A stretch of 28,057 nt of DNA from Bacillota bacterium (lineage in GTDB: Bacteria > Bacillota > Clostridia > Lachnospirales > Lachnospiraceae). How positions within the stretch are numbered: position 1 is the stretch's first letter; every line of letters begins with the position of its first letter. The stretch is from assembly GCA_023387635.1 (NCBI GenBank), contig JAEWHU010000087.1, forward strand, positions 1-28,057. The letters are read 5' to 3'. Positions 12,833 through 21,747 of the stretch are shown piece by piece. Made by a program: the position numbers and the translations under genes. The notes below the pieces were generated by a model. That model had not been told where the DNA came from, ran no database searches, and saw only the letters and a list, made by a program, of their open reading frames with translations.

Positions 12833-14428
12833 ATGGTTGAAAAACTTAAGCAAATACCCGTTCAGCTATTAACTCAATGGAATAAATATTCAAACAGAGT
12901 AAAAACAATTATCGTCAGTGTAGTTTCAATTGTTTTTATTATGTTAATTATATTAGTTACCATTATGAATAAGGTTAATTATACAACATTAATACAGAAC
13001 GAAACCACTAAAGATGCTAGTGCAGTTGCAAAGCTTCTTAAAGATGAAGGAATACCGTATAAACTAGAGAGTGATAAGTTAACTATTTCGGTAGATGAAA
13101 AAAAGCAAACAGATGCTCTTTTGTTAATTTATGGGAGTGACTTACCTACAAAAGGTATAACAATAGATGATCTGACATCAAACAGTCTAAGTACAACGAA
13201 CAGTGATAGAAACTTAAAAAATCATTTGTATATACAGACTGAATTAAGTAAGGCATTGGAATCCATGCAGGGTATTACAGATGCGCAAATTTCGTACATA
13301 CCAGTAGATAATACTTATAGTGTATTATCGGATAAAAAAGATTATCCAGCAAGTGTTGCATTAACAATTGATAATACTTTTGACGTAACAAAAGCAAAAG
13401 GAATAGCAGAATTCGTAGCTGCTGCAATTGGAAATGAAACAACTGACAAAATCAAAGTGATTGATCAAAAAGGAAATTTATTATTTGGCGGACAAGAAGA
13501 TTTATATTCTGGAAGTGCTAGTTCTGTTCTAGATTATCGTGAAAAACTCCAAAATACATATAATAATAATATTTACATATTAATGACAAAACTAGGATAT
13601 GATGATGTGGAATCAATGTTCAATTGGTCTTTGAATATGGATAAAGTAACTGAGCTTTATACAGAACAAATTCCAGCAGAAGGACAGGAACAAGGATTAT
13701 ATAAAAATTACTATTCCTATGAAACAGAAAATACTAGCCAAGGGGCAAGTGGTACACCAGGTACTGATTCAAACGATGAAACTACTTATGTCACCGAGGA
13801 TGAAGGAAGTCAAGGAGCAACAACTTCTAAAGTAGAAATTGAATATTTACCTAGCGAGAGAGTAACAAATACTGAATATGAAATTGGTGCGATTAATCCT
13901 GAGAAGTCATCGGGTAGTATTGTTGGCATTAAAGTTGTAACTTATCGTGAAGAAGATTTAAAACTTCAAGGGTTATTAGATGATATGACCTTTGATGAAT
14001 ATGTGTTAGCGAATAAAGAAAAAAAAGTGATTCCTGTTGAAGAAGAAGTATATGCATTTGTTTCTTCTGCTACTGGAATTCCAAGAGATAATATTGAAAT
14101 AATAACTTACGAACAACCAATATTTGTTCCTGCTGTTACCCAGTCAAGAGATTTATCTTTTTACTTATCCATTATTCTTGCAGTTTTAATATTTGGATTA
14201 CTATTATTTGTAGTATTTAGAGCAACATCTCAAAATGAAGTAACAGAGTTAGAACCTGAATTATCTGTAGAACAATTATTGGCAACTACAAAAGAAAATC
14301 ATAGTCTAGATGATATTGATTTTAGTGAAAAATCAGAAACGAAGAAGATGATAGAAAAATTTGTAGATGAAAACCCAGAGGCAGTTGCCCATTTATTACG
14401 AAATTGGTTAAACGATGAGTGGAGTTAA
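12833..14428 (+). CDS. fliF: Flagellar MS-ring protein FliF
   Basis: FliF builds the membrane MS ring on which rotor and export apparatus assemble. This 531-residue protein has two membrane segments (~24-45 and ~444-464) enclosing a large extracytoplasmic region with the YscJ/FliF ring-building motifs (for example ALESMQGITDAQISYIP and YPASVALTID). A Gly/Ser/Thr/Asp-rich loop at ~300-325 is low complexity, as in many FliF proteins. The cytoplasmic C-terminus ends in KFVDENPEAVAHLLRNWLND, the FliG-binding helix. An RBS (GAGGAG) stands a few bases before the ATG. fliG, encoding its direct partner, follows after 25 bases. Confidence 0.95.
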   Translation: MVEKLKQIPVQLLTQWNKYSNRVKTIIVSVVSIVFIMLIILVTIMNKVNYTTLIQNETTKDASAVAKLLKDEGIPYKLESDKLTISVDEKKQTDALLLIYGSDLPTKGITIDDLTSNSLSTTNSDRNLKNHLYIQTELSKALESMQGITDAQISYIPVDNTYSVLSDKKDYPASVALTIDNTFDVTKAKGIAEFVAAAIGNETTDKIKVIDQKGNLLFGGQEDLYSGSASSVLDYREKLQNTYNNNIYILMTKLGYDDVESMFNWSLNMDKVTELYTEQIPAEGQEQGLYKNYYSYETENTSQGASGTPGTDSNDETTYVTEDEGSQGATTSKVEIEYLPSERVTNTEYEIGAINPEKSSGSIVGIKVVTYREEDLKLQGLLDDMTFDEYVLANKEKKVIPVEEEVYAFVSSATGIPRDNIEIITYEQPIFVPAVTQSRDLSFYLSIILAVLIFGLLLFVVFRATSQNEVTELEPELSVEQLLATTKENHSLDDIDFSEKSETKKMIEKFVDENPEAVAHLLRNWLNDEWS

Positions 14429-14453
14429 AAGTCAGTATTAAGGAGGATAGCAT

Positions 14454-15464
14454 ATGGCTAGGAATATAGAAATATCTGGGGTACAAAAAGCTGCTGTGCT
14501 ATTAATTGCACTTGGGCCTGAGAAGTCCGCAAATATTTTTAAGCATTTAAAAGAAGATGAAATAGAGCAATTGACACTAGAAATTGCTAATACAAGAAGT
14601 GTTTCTCCTGCTACAAAAGAACAAGTGTTAGAAGAATTCTATGAAATTTGTTTAGCACAACAATACATTGCAGAAGGTGGTATTGAATATGCGAAACAAT
14701 TATTAGAAAGAGCGCTTGGTCAAGACAAAGCAAAAGATGTTATTGGTAAACTTACAGCATCCTTACAAGTTAGACCGTTTGAATTTGTTAGGAAAACAGA
14801 TGCAAGTCAGATGTTAAACTTTATACAAGACGAACATCCACAAACCATTGCACTTATTTTATCCTATCTTTCATCAGCTCAAGCTTCATCGATTATATCG
14901 GCCCTTCCGCCAGATAAACAAGCAGACGTTGCAAAACGTATCGCTCAAATGGATAGAACTTCACCTGATGTTATAAAAGAAGTTGAAAGAATACTAGAAA
15001 GAAAGTTATCATCACTAGTAAACCAGGATTACACAATGGTTGGTGGAGTGGATTCTATCGTGGCTATCTTAAATACAGTAGATAGGGGTACTGAAAAGCA
15101 TATTATGGAAACGCTAGAAATAGAAGAACCAGAACTTGCAGATGAAATTAGAAGAAAGATGTTTGTATTCGAAGATATTCTTTCACTTGATGATAAATCA
15201 ATTCAAAGAGTACTTCGTGAAGTTGATAATAATGAACTAGCAGTTGCATTAAAAGGTTCTAATGAAGAAGTTCAAAATGTTATCTTTAACAACTGTTCAA
15301 AACGTCTTGCTACTATGATTAAAGAAGACATGGAATTCATGGGACCAATTCGTCTAAAAGATGTAGAAGAAGCACAACAAAAAATTGTTAATATTATAAG
15401 GAAACTTGAAGACTCTGCTGAAATCATAATTTCTAGAGGTGGAGGTGACGAGATTATTGTCTAA
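14454..15464 (+). CDS. fliG: Flagellar motor switch protein FliG
   Basis: FliG is the rotor protein that binds FliF and interacts with the stator MotA to make torque. The 336 residues show three parts: an N-terminal FliF-binding domain (SGVQKAAVLLIALGPEKSA), a middle domain with the EHPQ motif at 127-130 that contacts FliM, and a C-terminal torque domain with MFVFEDILSLDD, the charged helix (SIQRVLREVDNNELAVAL) and a RLKDVEEAQQKIV segment. RBS AAGGAGG (14440-14446) stands 7 bases from the ATG. The 3' end overlaps the start of fliH by 8 bases, and the fliH ribosome binding site lies inside the Gly-rich GGG codons near the fliG C-terminus. Confidence 0.97.
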   Translation: MARNIEISGVQKAAVLLIALGPEKSANIFKHLKEDEIEQLTLEIANTRSVSPATKEQVLEEFYEICLAQQYIAEGGIEYAKQLLERALGQDKAKDVIGKLTASLQVRPFEFVRKTDASQMLNFIQDEHPQTIALILSYLSSAQASSIISALPPDKQADVAKRIAQMDRTSPDVIKEVERILERKLSSLVNQDYTMVGGVDSIVAILNTVDRGTEKHIMETLEIEEPELADEIRRKMFVFEDILSLDDKSIQRVLREVDNNELAVALKGSNEEVQNVIFNNCSKRLATMIKEDMEFMGPIRLKDVEEAQQKIVNIIRKLEDSAEIIISRGGGDEIIV

Positions 15465-16299
15465 TATAATCAAATCAAGATATGTTTATTTAAATGATGA
15501 AAATAAGAAATGTATAGATACCAATGAACAAAGTGAAAGGTTTCGGATTATTCATCTTGAACACTATAAAAATTTAATCAATGAAGAAGAAGATGAACTT
15601 GCAGTGACAAATGAAGAATCTTTAGATGGTTCTTTCAATGAATCTTTTACCCAAGGTTTATCTGCAGCTGTGATAGAAAAGGAAAATACTATCAATAATG
15701 AATATACAACAAAAATGTATAATCAAATCATTGCTAAGGCCAATGAAGAAGCTGCGATTATTCTTCAAAAAGCTAAAATTGATGCAGAAAAGAATATAAA
15801 AGAACTATATGAAGAGGCAAGTAATAGGGGCTATAAAGATGGTCTAGAAAAAAGTAATCATGAAATTCTTGTAAAGAAAACTGAATTAGAGAGTCTAAGA
15901 TCTAATCTTTTAAAGGATTATGAAGAAAAGGTATTAGAATTAGAGCCTAAATTTGCTGAGCTTGTAACTTTGTATGTTGAAAAACTTACTGGCATTTGCG
16001 TGGATGAAGAAAAGGAAGTAATTCAGTATTTAATACATAATGCAATGGTATCGCAAGAACCTAGCAAACATTTTATAATAAAGGTATCTAAGTATGACTA
16101 TGATACCGTTATAGTACATAAAGAACATATTGAATCTTTAGTTAACAGTGATGCTATTGTTGAAATCATGAAAGACAATGACCTTACGAAGAATCAATGT
16201 ATGATAGAAACAGATACAAGTGTTATTAATTGTAGTTTAGATGTTAAGCTAAGCAGTTTGATTAGGGATATAAAACTTCTTTCTAGTAAAAAAGTTTAG
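15457..16299 (+). CDS. fliH: Flagellar export ATPase regulator FliH
   Basis: FliH binds and restrains the export ATPase FliI and links it to the C-ring. The protein (280 residues from the chosen start) opens with MSNIIKSRYV, a typical start for Gram-positive FliH. An acidic region (~35-55) and a long charged helix (~85-165, including the sequence NEEAAIILQKAKIDAEKNI) follow, then the C-terminal FliI-binding domain with YVEKLTG and VHKEHIESL. I chose TTG 15457 because GGAGGTGA (15441-15448) is 8 bases upstream; the GTGs at 15439 and 15445 overlap the RBS. It overlaps fliG by 8 bases, which suggests translational coupling. FliH proteins diverge strongly, so assignment leans on position plus these features. 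Confidence 0.9.
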   Translation: MSNIIKSRYVYLNDENKKCIDTNEQSERFRIIHLEHYKNLINEEEDELAVTNEESLDGSFNESFTQGLSAAVIEKENTINNEYTTKMYNQIIAKANEEAAIILQKAKIDAEKNIKELYEEASNRGYKDGLEKSNHEILVKKTELESLRSNLLKDYEEKVLELEPKFAELVTLYVEKLTGICVDEEKEVIQYLIHNAMVSQEPSKHFIIKVSKYDYDTVIVHKEHIESLVNSDAIVEIMKDNDLTKNQCMIETDTSVINCSLDVKLSSLIRDIKLLSSKKV

Positions 16300-16345
16300 A
16301 AAGGTGTTAGGGTGATTGTTATTTCATCCTATAGGAATCATTAAT

Positions 16346-16360
16346 CAGAGTCAAGCTCTG
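16346..16360 (+). other. Small hairpin in the fliH-fliI gap
   Basis: CAGAG, loop TCAAG, CTCTG, extendable by one T-A pair, within the 81-base fliH-fliI gap. It is close to the fliI RBS (16371-16375), so it might modulate fliI translation; the stem is short and the role is speculative. Confidence 0.35.
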
Positions 16361-16380
16361 AATATGAAATGGGAGCTGTT

Positions 16381-17691
16381 ATGAGTAATATTGACTTTAA
16401 TAAATATATGAGTTTACTAGATAAGACATATGAAAAGTCCCTTGGTAAAGTAGTTAAAATAGTTGGGCTAACCATTGAATCCATTGGTCCCAAAGCAAAT
16501 CTATATGACTTATGCTATATTGTATCAAAAGATAAAACATATACTATAATGGCAGAAGTAGTTGGATTTAAAGAAAATAGACTCCTATTAATGCCCTATG
16601 GTAATGTTGAAGGGATTGGTGTTGGTAGCACAGTAGAATCTACAATGGCGCCATTAAAGGTCAAAGTTGGGGATGAACTTCTTGGTAAAATATTAGATGG
16701 CCTAGGTGAACCTTTGGATGAAACAGAGCTTTCTTTTACAGATTACTACTCCGTAGAAGCTGCTCCTCCTGACCCTATGAAACGAGAATTAATTGATGAA
16801 GTATTGCCTCTTGGAGTGAAAGCGGTAGACGGAATGATTACTGTTGGTAAGGGACAAAGGATTGGTATTTTTGCAGGTAGTGGTGTTGGAAAAAGTACAT
16901 TACTAGGTATGTTTGCAAGGAACACAAAAGCAGACATAAATGTAATTGCACTAATCGGAGAGCGTGGTAGGGAAGTTAGAGAATTTGTTGAGAGGGATTT
17001 AGGTGAAGAGGGATTACAGCGTTCTGTAGTTGTAGTTGCAACTTCAGACAAACCTGCACTGATTAGAAAAAAAGCTGCACAGACAGCAACAGCTATTGCT
17101 GAATATTTTAGAGATCAAGGGAAAAATGTTTTATTAATGATGGATTCATTAACACGTTTTTCCATGGCTCAAAGAGAAATAGGATTAGCATCTGGTGAAC
17201 CGCCAGTATCAAGAGGTTATCCACCTAGTGTATATGCAGAGATGCCAAAGCTTTTAGAGAGAGCAGGGAATGCAGAAGAAGGCTCTATTACTGGATTATA
17301 TACAGTATTAGTAGATGGTGATGATTTTAATGAACCTATTACAGATACGGCAAGAGGTATTTTAGACGGACATATTATGTTAACACGCCAATTAGCCAAT
17401 AAAAATCATTATCCTGCCATTGATGTATTACAAAGTATTTCTCGTGTTATGTCATCTATTATTACAAATGAACATAAACAAGTTTCTGGTAAACTTAAGA
17501 TGGTTTTAGCTACTTATAAAGATGCTGAAGATTTAATTAATATCGGAGCTTATAAAAATGGTTCAAATAAAGATATTGATTATGCAATATCAAAAATAGC
17601 TGAAGTTAATAAGTTTCTAACTCAAGATGTAAATGAAAAGTTAGGATTTCAGGAAATTATAACTGCCTTACAACTGATATTTGAAGAATAG
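16381..17691 (+). CDS. fliI: Flagellar type III export ATPase FliI
   Basis: FliI is the hexameric F1-beta-like ATPase that promotes export of flagellar subunits. This 436-residue protein has an N-terminal OB-like domain, then the catalytic domain with Walker A GSGVGKST (residues 166-173), the ALIGERGREVREF catalytic-glutamate region, Walker B VLLMMDSLTRF, and the family motif RGYPPSVYAEMPKLLERAG. The C-terminus carries the helical domain that binds export substrates and FliJ. I chose ATG 16381, with GGGAG at 16371-16375; ATG 16369 overlaps this RBS. The fliJ start lies 8 bases past the stop. All catalytic motifs are intact. Confidence 0.97.
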   Translation: MSNIDFNKYMSLLDKTYEKSLGKVVKIVGLTIESIGPKANLYDLCYIVSKDKTYTIMAEVVGFKENRLLLMPYGNVEGIGVGSTVESTMAPLKVKVGDELLGKILDGLGEPLDETELSFTDYYSVEAAPPDPMKRELIDEVLPLGVKAVDGMITVGKGQRIGIFAGSGVGKSTLLGMFARNTKADINVIALIGERGREVREFVERDLGEEGLQRSVVVVATSDKPALIRKKAAQTATAIAEYFRDQGKNVLLMMDSLTRFSMAQREIGLASGEPPVSRGYPPSVYAEMPKLLERAGNAEEGSITGLYTVLVDGDDFNEPITDTARGILDGHIMLTRQLANKNHYPAIDVLQSISRVMSSIITNEHKQVSGKLKMVLATYKDAEDLINIGAYKNGSNKDIDYAISKIAEVNKFLTQDVNEKLGFQEIITALQLIFEE

Positions 17692-17699
17692 GTGAATAT

Positions 17700-18149
17700 A
17701 TGGCTAAGTTTATTTATAAAATGGAGAATATTTTAGGCATAAAATATAAGATGGAAGATCAAGCAAAAACAGCTTATGGCAATGCTAAACTTAAACTTAC
17801 GGAAGAAGAAGAAAAATTATATAAGTTGAATCAAAAGTTAATCATGTATCATATGAAATTAAAGAGTTACATGGAGGAAAGATTAAATCTACAAGGAATA
17901 AAGCAATGTAGAGAGTCAATCAAAATAATAAAAGAACAAATTGGACAACAACAACTAGCGGTTAAAAAGGCTAAACAGCAACTAGAGCTTGCAAGAGTTC
18001 GCTTAAATAATGCAATGCTTGAGAGAAAGACTCATGAAAAATTAAAAGAAAATGCTTTCGATGTTTTTAAACAAGAGTTTGAAGCGGATGAAAGAAAAGA
18101 AATTGATGAGTTGGTAAGTTTTAAGTTTAATAATCCTACCGTTAACTAG
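17700..18149 (+). CDS. fliJ: Flagellar export chaperone/stalk protein FliJ
   Basis: FliJ is the coiled-coil stalk in the FliI hexamer and helps couple ATPase to the export gate. This 149-residue protein is almost entirely alpha-helical and charged, opening with FIYKMENILGIKYKMEDQAK as in Gram-positive FliJ, with heptad-like helices between about 20 and 135 and no membrane segment. The AGGTG RBS overlaps the fliI stop codon and is weak, so translation probably depends on coupling to fliI. Sequence identity of FliJ is low across species; position right after fliI makes the call firm. Confidence 0.9.
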   Translation: MAKFIYKMENILGIKYKMEDQAKTAYGNAKLKLTEEEEKLYKLNQKLIMYHMKLKSYMEERLNLQGIKQCRESIKIIKEQIGQQQLAVKKAKQQLELARVRLNNAMLERKTHEKLKENAFDVFKQEFEADERKEIDELVSFKFNNPTVN

Positions 18150-18160
18150 GAGGAAAGAGA

Positions 18161-18952
18161 ATGGCTAGAAGAGATAAGAATCAAGATACTTCTGAAGCAG
18201 GGGAAAATAAAAAAGGAATAGGATCCAAATTAATTACTTTTATAATTGGTTTAATAATCATTCTTATTTGGTTGGGGATATTTGGAATATTGATAAAGCT
18301 TGACGTACAAGGATTTGGTAGTTCCATCCTTAGACCATTAATTAAAGATATACCTGTAATTAATCGTATATTACCAAACGTTTCAGAAGAGCAGATAGCT
18401 TATGAAAATGACTATCCATATAAAACACTAGAAGAAGCGATTAATCGAATAAAAGAACTTGAATTAATCAATGATTCCCTTACAACAGATGATAATGATA
18501 GTGAATCAAAAATTAAAGACCTAGAAGCGGAAGTGCTTAGATTAAGAACATTTGAGGAAAACCAGGTGCAATTTGAACAAAAAGTTTTAGAATTTGAAAA
18601 AAATGTAGTATTTGCAGAGGCTGCACCTAGCGTAGAAGAATATAAGAAGTATTATGAATCCATTAATCCTACCAATGCAGAGATTATCTATAAACAAGTG
18701 ATCGAACAAATACAATATTCAGAAGCTATTATTGAAAAAGCGGATATATATCGTAAAATGAAACCTGCAAATGCAGCGGCAATATTAGAAAATATGACAG
18801 CAGATATTGATTTAGTTGCACAAATGTTATTAAGTATGAGACCAACAGAAAGTTCAGCAATTCTTGCTAAAATGGACAAAACTGTAGCTGCTAAGATCAC
18901 AAAGAAAATGTTTGATTTGGATGCAGCCAAACTAAGTTCAGTTTCTGAATAA
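18161..18952 (+). CDS. ylxF: Single-pass membrane protein with MgtE-N-like domain, YlxF/MotE family
   Basis: The gene occupies the position of B. subtilis ylxF (fliJ-ylxF-fliK). The 263-residue product has a charged cytoplasmic N-terminus, one membrane segment (~21-47, FIIGLIIILIWLGIFGILI), an extracytoplasmic coiled coil (~90-155) and a C-terminal helical domain (~200-258) with YRKMKPANAAAILENM, MLLSMRPTESSAILAKMD and KTVAAKITKKM. Those repeats are typical of the MgtE N-terminal fold shared with MotE, a chaperone of the periplasmic motility protein MotC in rhizobia. The Firmicutes role is not established; a motor- or stator-associated scaffold is a reasonable inference. The RBS (AGGAGG) is strong and follows the fliJ stop directly. 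Confidence 0.85.
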   Translation: MARRDKNQDTSEAGENKKGIGSKLITFIIGLIIILIWLGIFGILIKLDVQGFGSSILRPLIKDIPVINRILPNVSEEQIAYENDYPYKTLEEAINRIKELELINDSLTTDDNDSESKIKDLEAEVLRLRTFEENQVQFEQKVLEFEKNVVFAEAAPSVEEYKKYYESINPTNAEIIYKQVIEQIQYSEAIIEKADIYRKMKPANAAAILENMTADIDLVAQMLLSMRPTESSAILAKMDKTVAAKITKKMFDLDAAKLSSVSE

Positions 18953-19008
18953 GACTTAATATGGGAAACCGTTTAAGTATAAATATTATTTAAGAAAGGA
19001 GGAATAGA

Positions 19009-20355
19009 GTGACAAGTTCAAAAATAATGAGTCAAAGTATAAATTTATTTGCAAATCCAAAAATTAGTGTAAATTCTAATAGTAGGAGTAATAGTGCATC
19101 TAGCGACTTTACATCTGTTATGGATAAATCGCTAAAGACGAAACAAACGGTGTCTAAAAAAGATGCCTGCGGCGAAAAAAAAGAATTAAAAGCCCCTACT
19201 AAGTATGATATAGCACAAAAAGATGGGACCAGGAATGTTACCAACAAATCTAGTACTGCATATAAAAAAGATATTCAAAATGTATCTAGTAAAGATGATG
19301 TAAGTAGCGTAACAGATACCAATGAGCTAGAAGAAGGTTTAAATGAGTCGGTTTTAGAAGAAGTAAAAGCGTTATATTCTACCACCCTTAATACACTAAC
19401 AAAAGGTCTTAATATAACGAAGGAAGAGCTTGAAAAGCAACTAGAATTTTTAGGCCTTACCATGTTTGATATGTTAAATATGGATAATTTGAAACAGTTG
19501 ATACTTAATGTAAATGGTGCTAGTGATATTACAGATGTTTTAACAGATGAAACACTTGCTAAAACACTCAGGGAACTTACCTTTGCTGTAGAGGAAATAG
19601 GACAAGAGAATACACTAAATCTAACTACAGATGGACTTAACGAAGCGTTCCATCAAGTAATGGATGAAGCAGTGATTAATAATGTAGACTCTAAAATGGA
19701 TGATTCTACCAATGATGAAGTTAAAGAGGTAAAGATACCAGAAGTTAGTGTCTTTGTTGAAAAAGATGATGCAAATAGTAGTAGTGATTATTCCAAGTCA
19801 TCAAAAGAAGAAGCGGATACTACAGAATATAGTAAAAATATTCTAGATACTATTATGAATAATCTTTCTGGTATTAATAATGAGAATCCACTTAATGAAG
19901 GAATTACAAAAGTTAATGAAATTAGAGAAATTGTAAGTCAAATTGTAGAACAAATAAAAATACATATTAAGCCAGAACAAACGTCTATGGAATTACAATT
20001 AAATCCGGAACATTTAGGTAAATTACAATTGTCTGTTGCTTCTAAGGAGGGTGTCCTTACTGCACATTTTACAGTTTCAAATCAAACTGTGAAAGAAGCA
20101 ATAGAAAGTCAAATGGCAAATCTTCGTGACAATTTAACAAACCAAGGATTAAAAGTTGATACCATTGAAGTAACTGTTTCAAACTTCGAATTCTCAGGAA
20201 GTAATGAAGCTGGGAGTGACAATAATCAGGGTAATTCGAAAAAGCGCCGTTTCTTATATGATGATGCTATAGAAGTTAATAATGTTAGTGAAGAACCTGT
20301 GGCTATGAATGAACTTATGGAGCAAAACGGCACTACTGTAGACTATTCAGCATAG
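19009..20355 (+). CDS. fliK: Flagellar hook-length control protein FliK
   Basis: FliK is the secreted ruler that measures hook length and switches export specificity. This 448-residue protein has a low-complexity Ser/Lys/Asp/Asn-rich N-terminal half typical of the stretched ruler. The conserved globular FliK C-terminal domain is at ~320-400, including IKIHIKPEQTSMELQLNPE, LGKLQLSVASKEGVLTAHF and LRDNLTNQGLKVDTIEVTV. The start is GTG 19009, 6 bases after AAGGAGG (18996-19002); no closer ATG fits. It lies between ylxF and flgD as in B. subtilis. The N-terminal half is divergent, and family assignment rests on the C-terminus. Confidence 0.93.
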   Translation: MTSSKIMSQSINLFANPKISVNSNSRSNSASSDFTSVMDKSLKTKQTVSKKDACGEKKELKAPTKYDIAQKDGTRNVTNKSSTAYKKDIQNVSSKDDVSSVTDTNELEEGLNESVLEEVKALYSTTLNTLTKGLNITKEELEKQLEFLGLTMFDMLNMDNLKQLILNVNGASDITDVLTDETLAKTLRELTFAVEEIGQENTLNLTTDGLNEAFHQVMDEAVINNVDSKMDDSTNDEVKEVKIPEVSVFVEKDDANSSSDYSKSSKEEADTTEYSKNILDTIMNNLSGINNENPLNEGITKVNEIREIVSQIVEQIKIHIKPEQTSMELQLNPEHLGKLQLSVASKEGVLTAHFTVSNQTVKEAIESQMANLRDNLTNQGLKVDTIEVTVSNFEFSGSNEAGSDNNQGNSKKRRFLYDDAIEVNNVSEEPVAMNELMEQNGTTVDYSA

Positions 20356-20396
20356 TTTTTCGATTATATTTACAAGGATTATAGAAAGGGAGAACC

Positions 20397-21200
20397 ATGA
20401 GCGACTTAGTGCAAAATATAAAAAATGGACAGGTAGTAGGCACAAGCACTACGAATACTTCATTAACTAATAATAACTCTAGTTTAGGAAAAGATGCATT
20501 TCTTCAATTATTAGTAACTCAAATGAAGTATCAGGATCCATTAAATCCAAATACTGATACAGAATTTGTAGCACAATTAGCTACATTTTCACAATTAGAA
20601 CAAATGCAAAACTTATCACAAACATCATCTAATTCACAAGCATATGGATTAGTTGGAGGTACGGTTTCGGTTAAAACACAAGATTCAACAGGAGGCATTG
20701 CATATAAAACTGGAACGGTTGATTTTGTTACTATGAAAGCTGGTAAGGCACAACTATTCATAGACGGAAGCTATTATTCACTAGATCAAGTAGATACAGT
20801 ATATGACGGTATGTTTGTACTTAAGAAAGGCTTGCCTTATATTGATGGTAATACTGATGTAACTATTGATAAAGCTGATTTAAAGGATGTTACCTTTAAA
20901 GTTAACTTGGGCAGTGGTGAAACAGTAGCTACTGAAGTATCAATTATTATAAACGACAAAATAATTGATGCAAAGTATATAACATTAGACGGCAATAAAG
21001 TAACCATAAGTAAAGATGCCTTTGCAGATTTTGAAGTAGGTAATTATAAAGCAAGTGTTGTATTTAACGATGCACTTTTCACTGTAGATTCTGGAAATAT
21101 TAGTATTACTATTAAAGATTCCAACCCACCAGTTGAAGGTGGTGGCGATGGCGGAGATGGTGGTGAAGAAGAAATACCAGAAGAAAAGCCAGAAGAATAG
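20397..21200 (+). CDS. flgD: Flagellar hook cap/assembly protein FlgD with Gly/Glu-rich tail
   Basis: FlgD caps the growing hook so FlgE can polymerise. The 267-residue protein has the conserved N-terminal motif LGKDAFLQLLVTQMKYQDPLNPNTDTEFVAQLATFSQLEQMQNL (bases 20487-20612), followed by beta-strand domains (residues ~80-245) of FlgD Ig/Tudor type. It ends unusually: residues ~244-267 are PPVEGGGDGGDGGEEEIPEE plus four residues, a flexible, very acidic glycine-rich tail not usual for FlgD. RBS GAAAGGGAG (20384-20392) precedes the ATG. It follows fliK, as expected. Confidence 0.94.
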   Translation: MSDLVQNIKNGQVVGTSTTNTSLTNNNSSLGKDAFLQLLVTQMKYQDPLNPNTDTEFVAQLATFSQLEQMQNLSQTSSNSQAYGLVGGTVSVKTQDSTGGIAYKTGTVDFVTMKAGKAQLFIDGSYYSLDQVDTVYDGMFVLKKGLPYIDGNTDVTIDKADLKDVTFKVNLGSGETVATEVSIIINDKIIDAKYITLDGNKVTISKDAFADFEVGNYKASVVFNDALFTVDSGNISITIKDSNPPVEGGGDGGDGGEEEIPEEKPEE

Positions 21201-21265
21201 CTATAAAACAGAGAATGGTATAAATAAGAAATTAATAATTAATTAAGCACAGCTGGGGGGCAATA

Positions 21266-21670
21266 ATGAATCAAATAGGACAAAGAAATTACTCTTCAAT
21301 TGAGCGCATGTCAGAAAACCTCTTAAATTATAAGAGCACTAATACAAATACTGTAAACGGTGAGAGTAAACTTTCATTTGATAAGATTTTACAAGAGAAA
21401 CAAGGTAATACTAATTTATTAAATGGAGTAAAATTTTCAAAACATGCTAATGAAAGACTTGCAAGTAGAAAAATTGATTTGTCAGAAACACAATTAGAAC
21501 GGCTTGCTAGTGGTACAAAAAAAGCTAGGGAGAAGGGAATCAACGAGTCGTTAGTGATGGTAGATAACATAGCTTTTATCGTTAACGTTAAGCATAATAC
21601 TGTAATAACTGCAGTAAATGACAGTGATGATAAAATTTTTACTAACATTGACGGAGCAGTAATCATTTAA
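21266..21670 (+). CDS. Conserved flagellar-operon protein, TIGR02530 type
   Basis: This 134-residue protein matches the family seen between flgD and flgE in many Gram-positive flagellar operons (TIGR02530, 'flagellar operon protein'). The first ~45 residues are polar and disordered-looking. The conserved part is GVKFSKHANERLASRKIDLSETQLERL through KGINESLVMVDNIAFIVNVKHNTVITAV and then KIFTNIDGAVII (bases 21426-21667). It has no signal peptide and no membrane segment. Its function is unknown; the context suggests a role in hook assembly or export, but nothing in the sequence shows it. An unusually G-rich RBS (GGGGGG, 21255-21260) precedes the ATG. Confidence 0.88.
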   Translation: MNQIGQRNYSSIERMSENLLNYKSTNTNTVNGESKLSFDKILQEKQGNTNLLNGVKFSKHANERLASRKIDLSETQLERLASGTKKAREKGINESLVMVDNIAFIVNVKHNTVITAVNDSDDKIFTNIDGAVII

Positions 21671-21747
21671 CAATATGCTGGACCTTAGGGAGGCATAAAA
21701 CCCTTGACTGATTGAGAGGGATATTAAATTTTTGGAGGTCATTTATT

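Noticed and set aside
21328..21666. 112-codon minus-strand open frame opposite the TIGR02530-type gene.
   Set aside because: The plus-strand protein matches a known flagellar family with a strong RBS; the antisense frame has neither.
21687..21715. SD-like AGGGAGG followed by a three-codon open frame (TTG ACT GAT TGA) before flgE.
   Set aside because: Far too short to be supported as a leader peptide, and TTG is a weak start; it may be chance.
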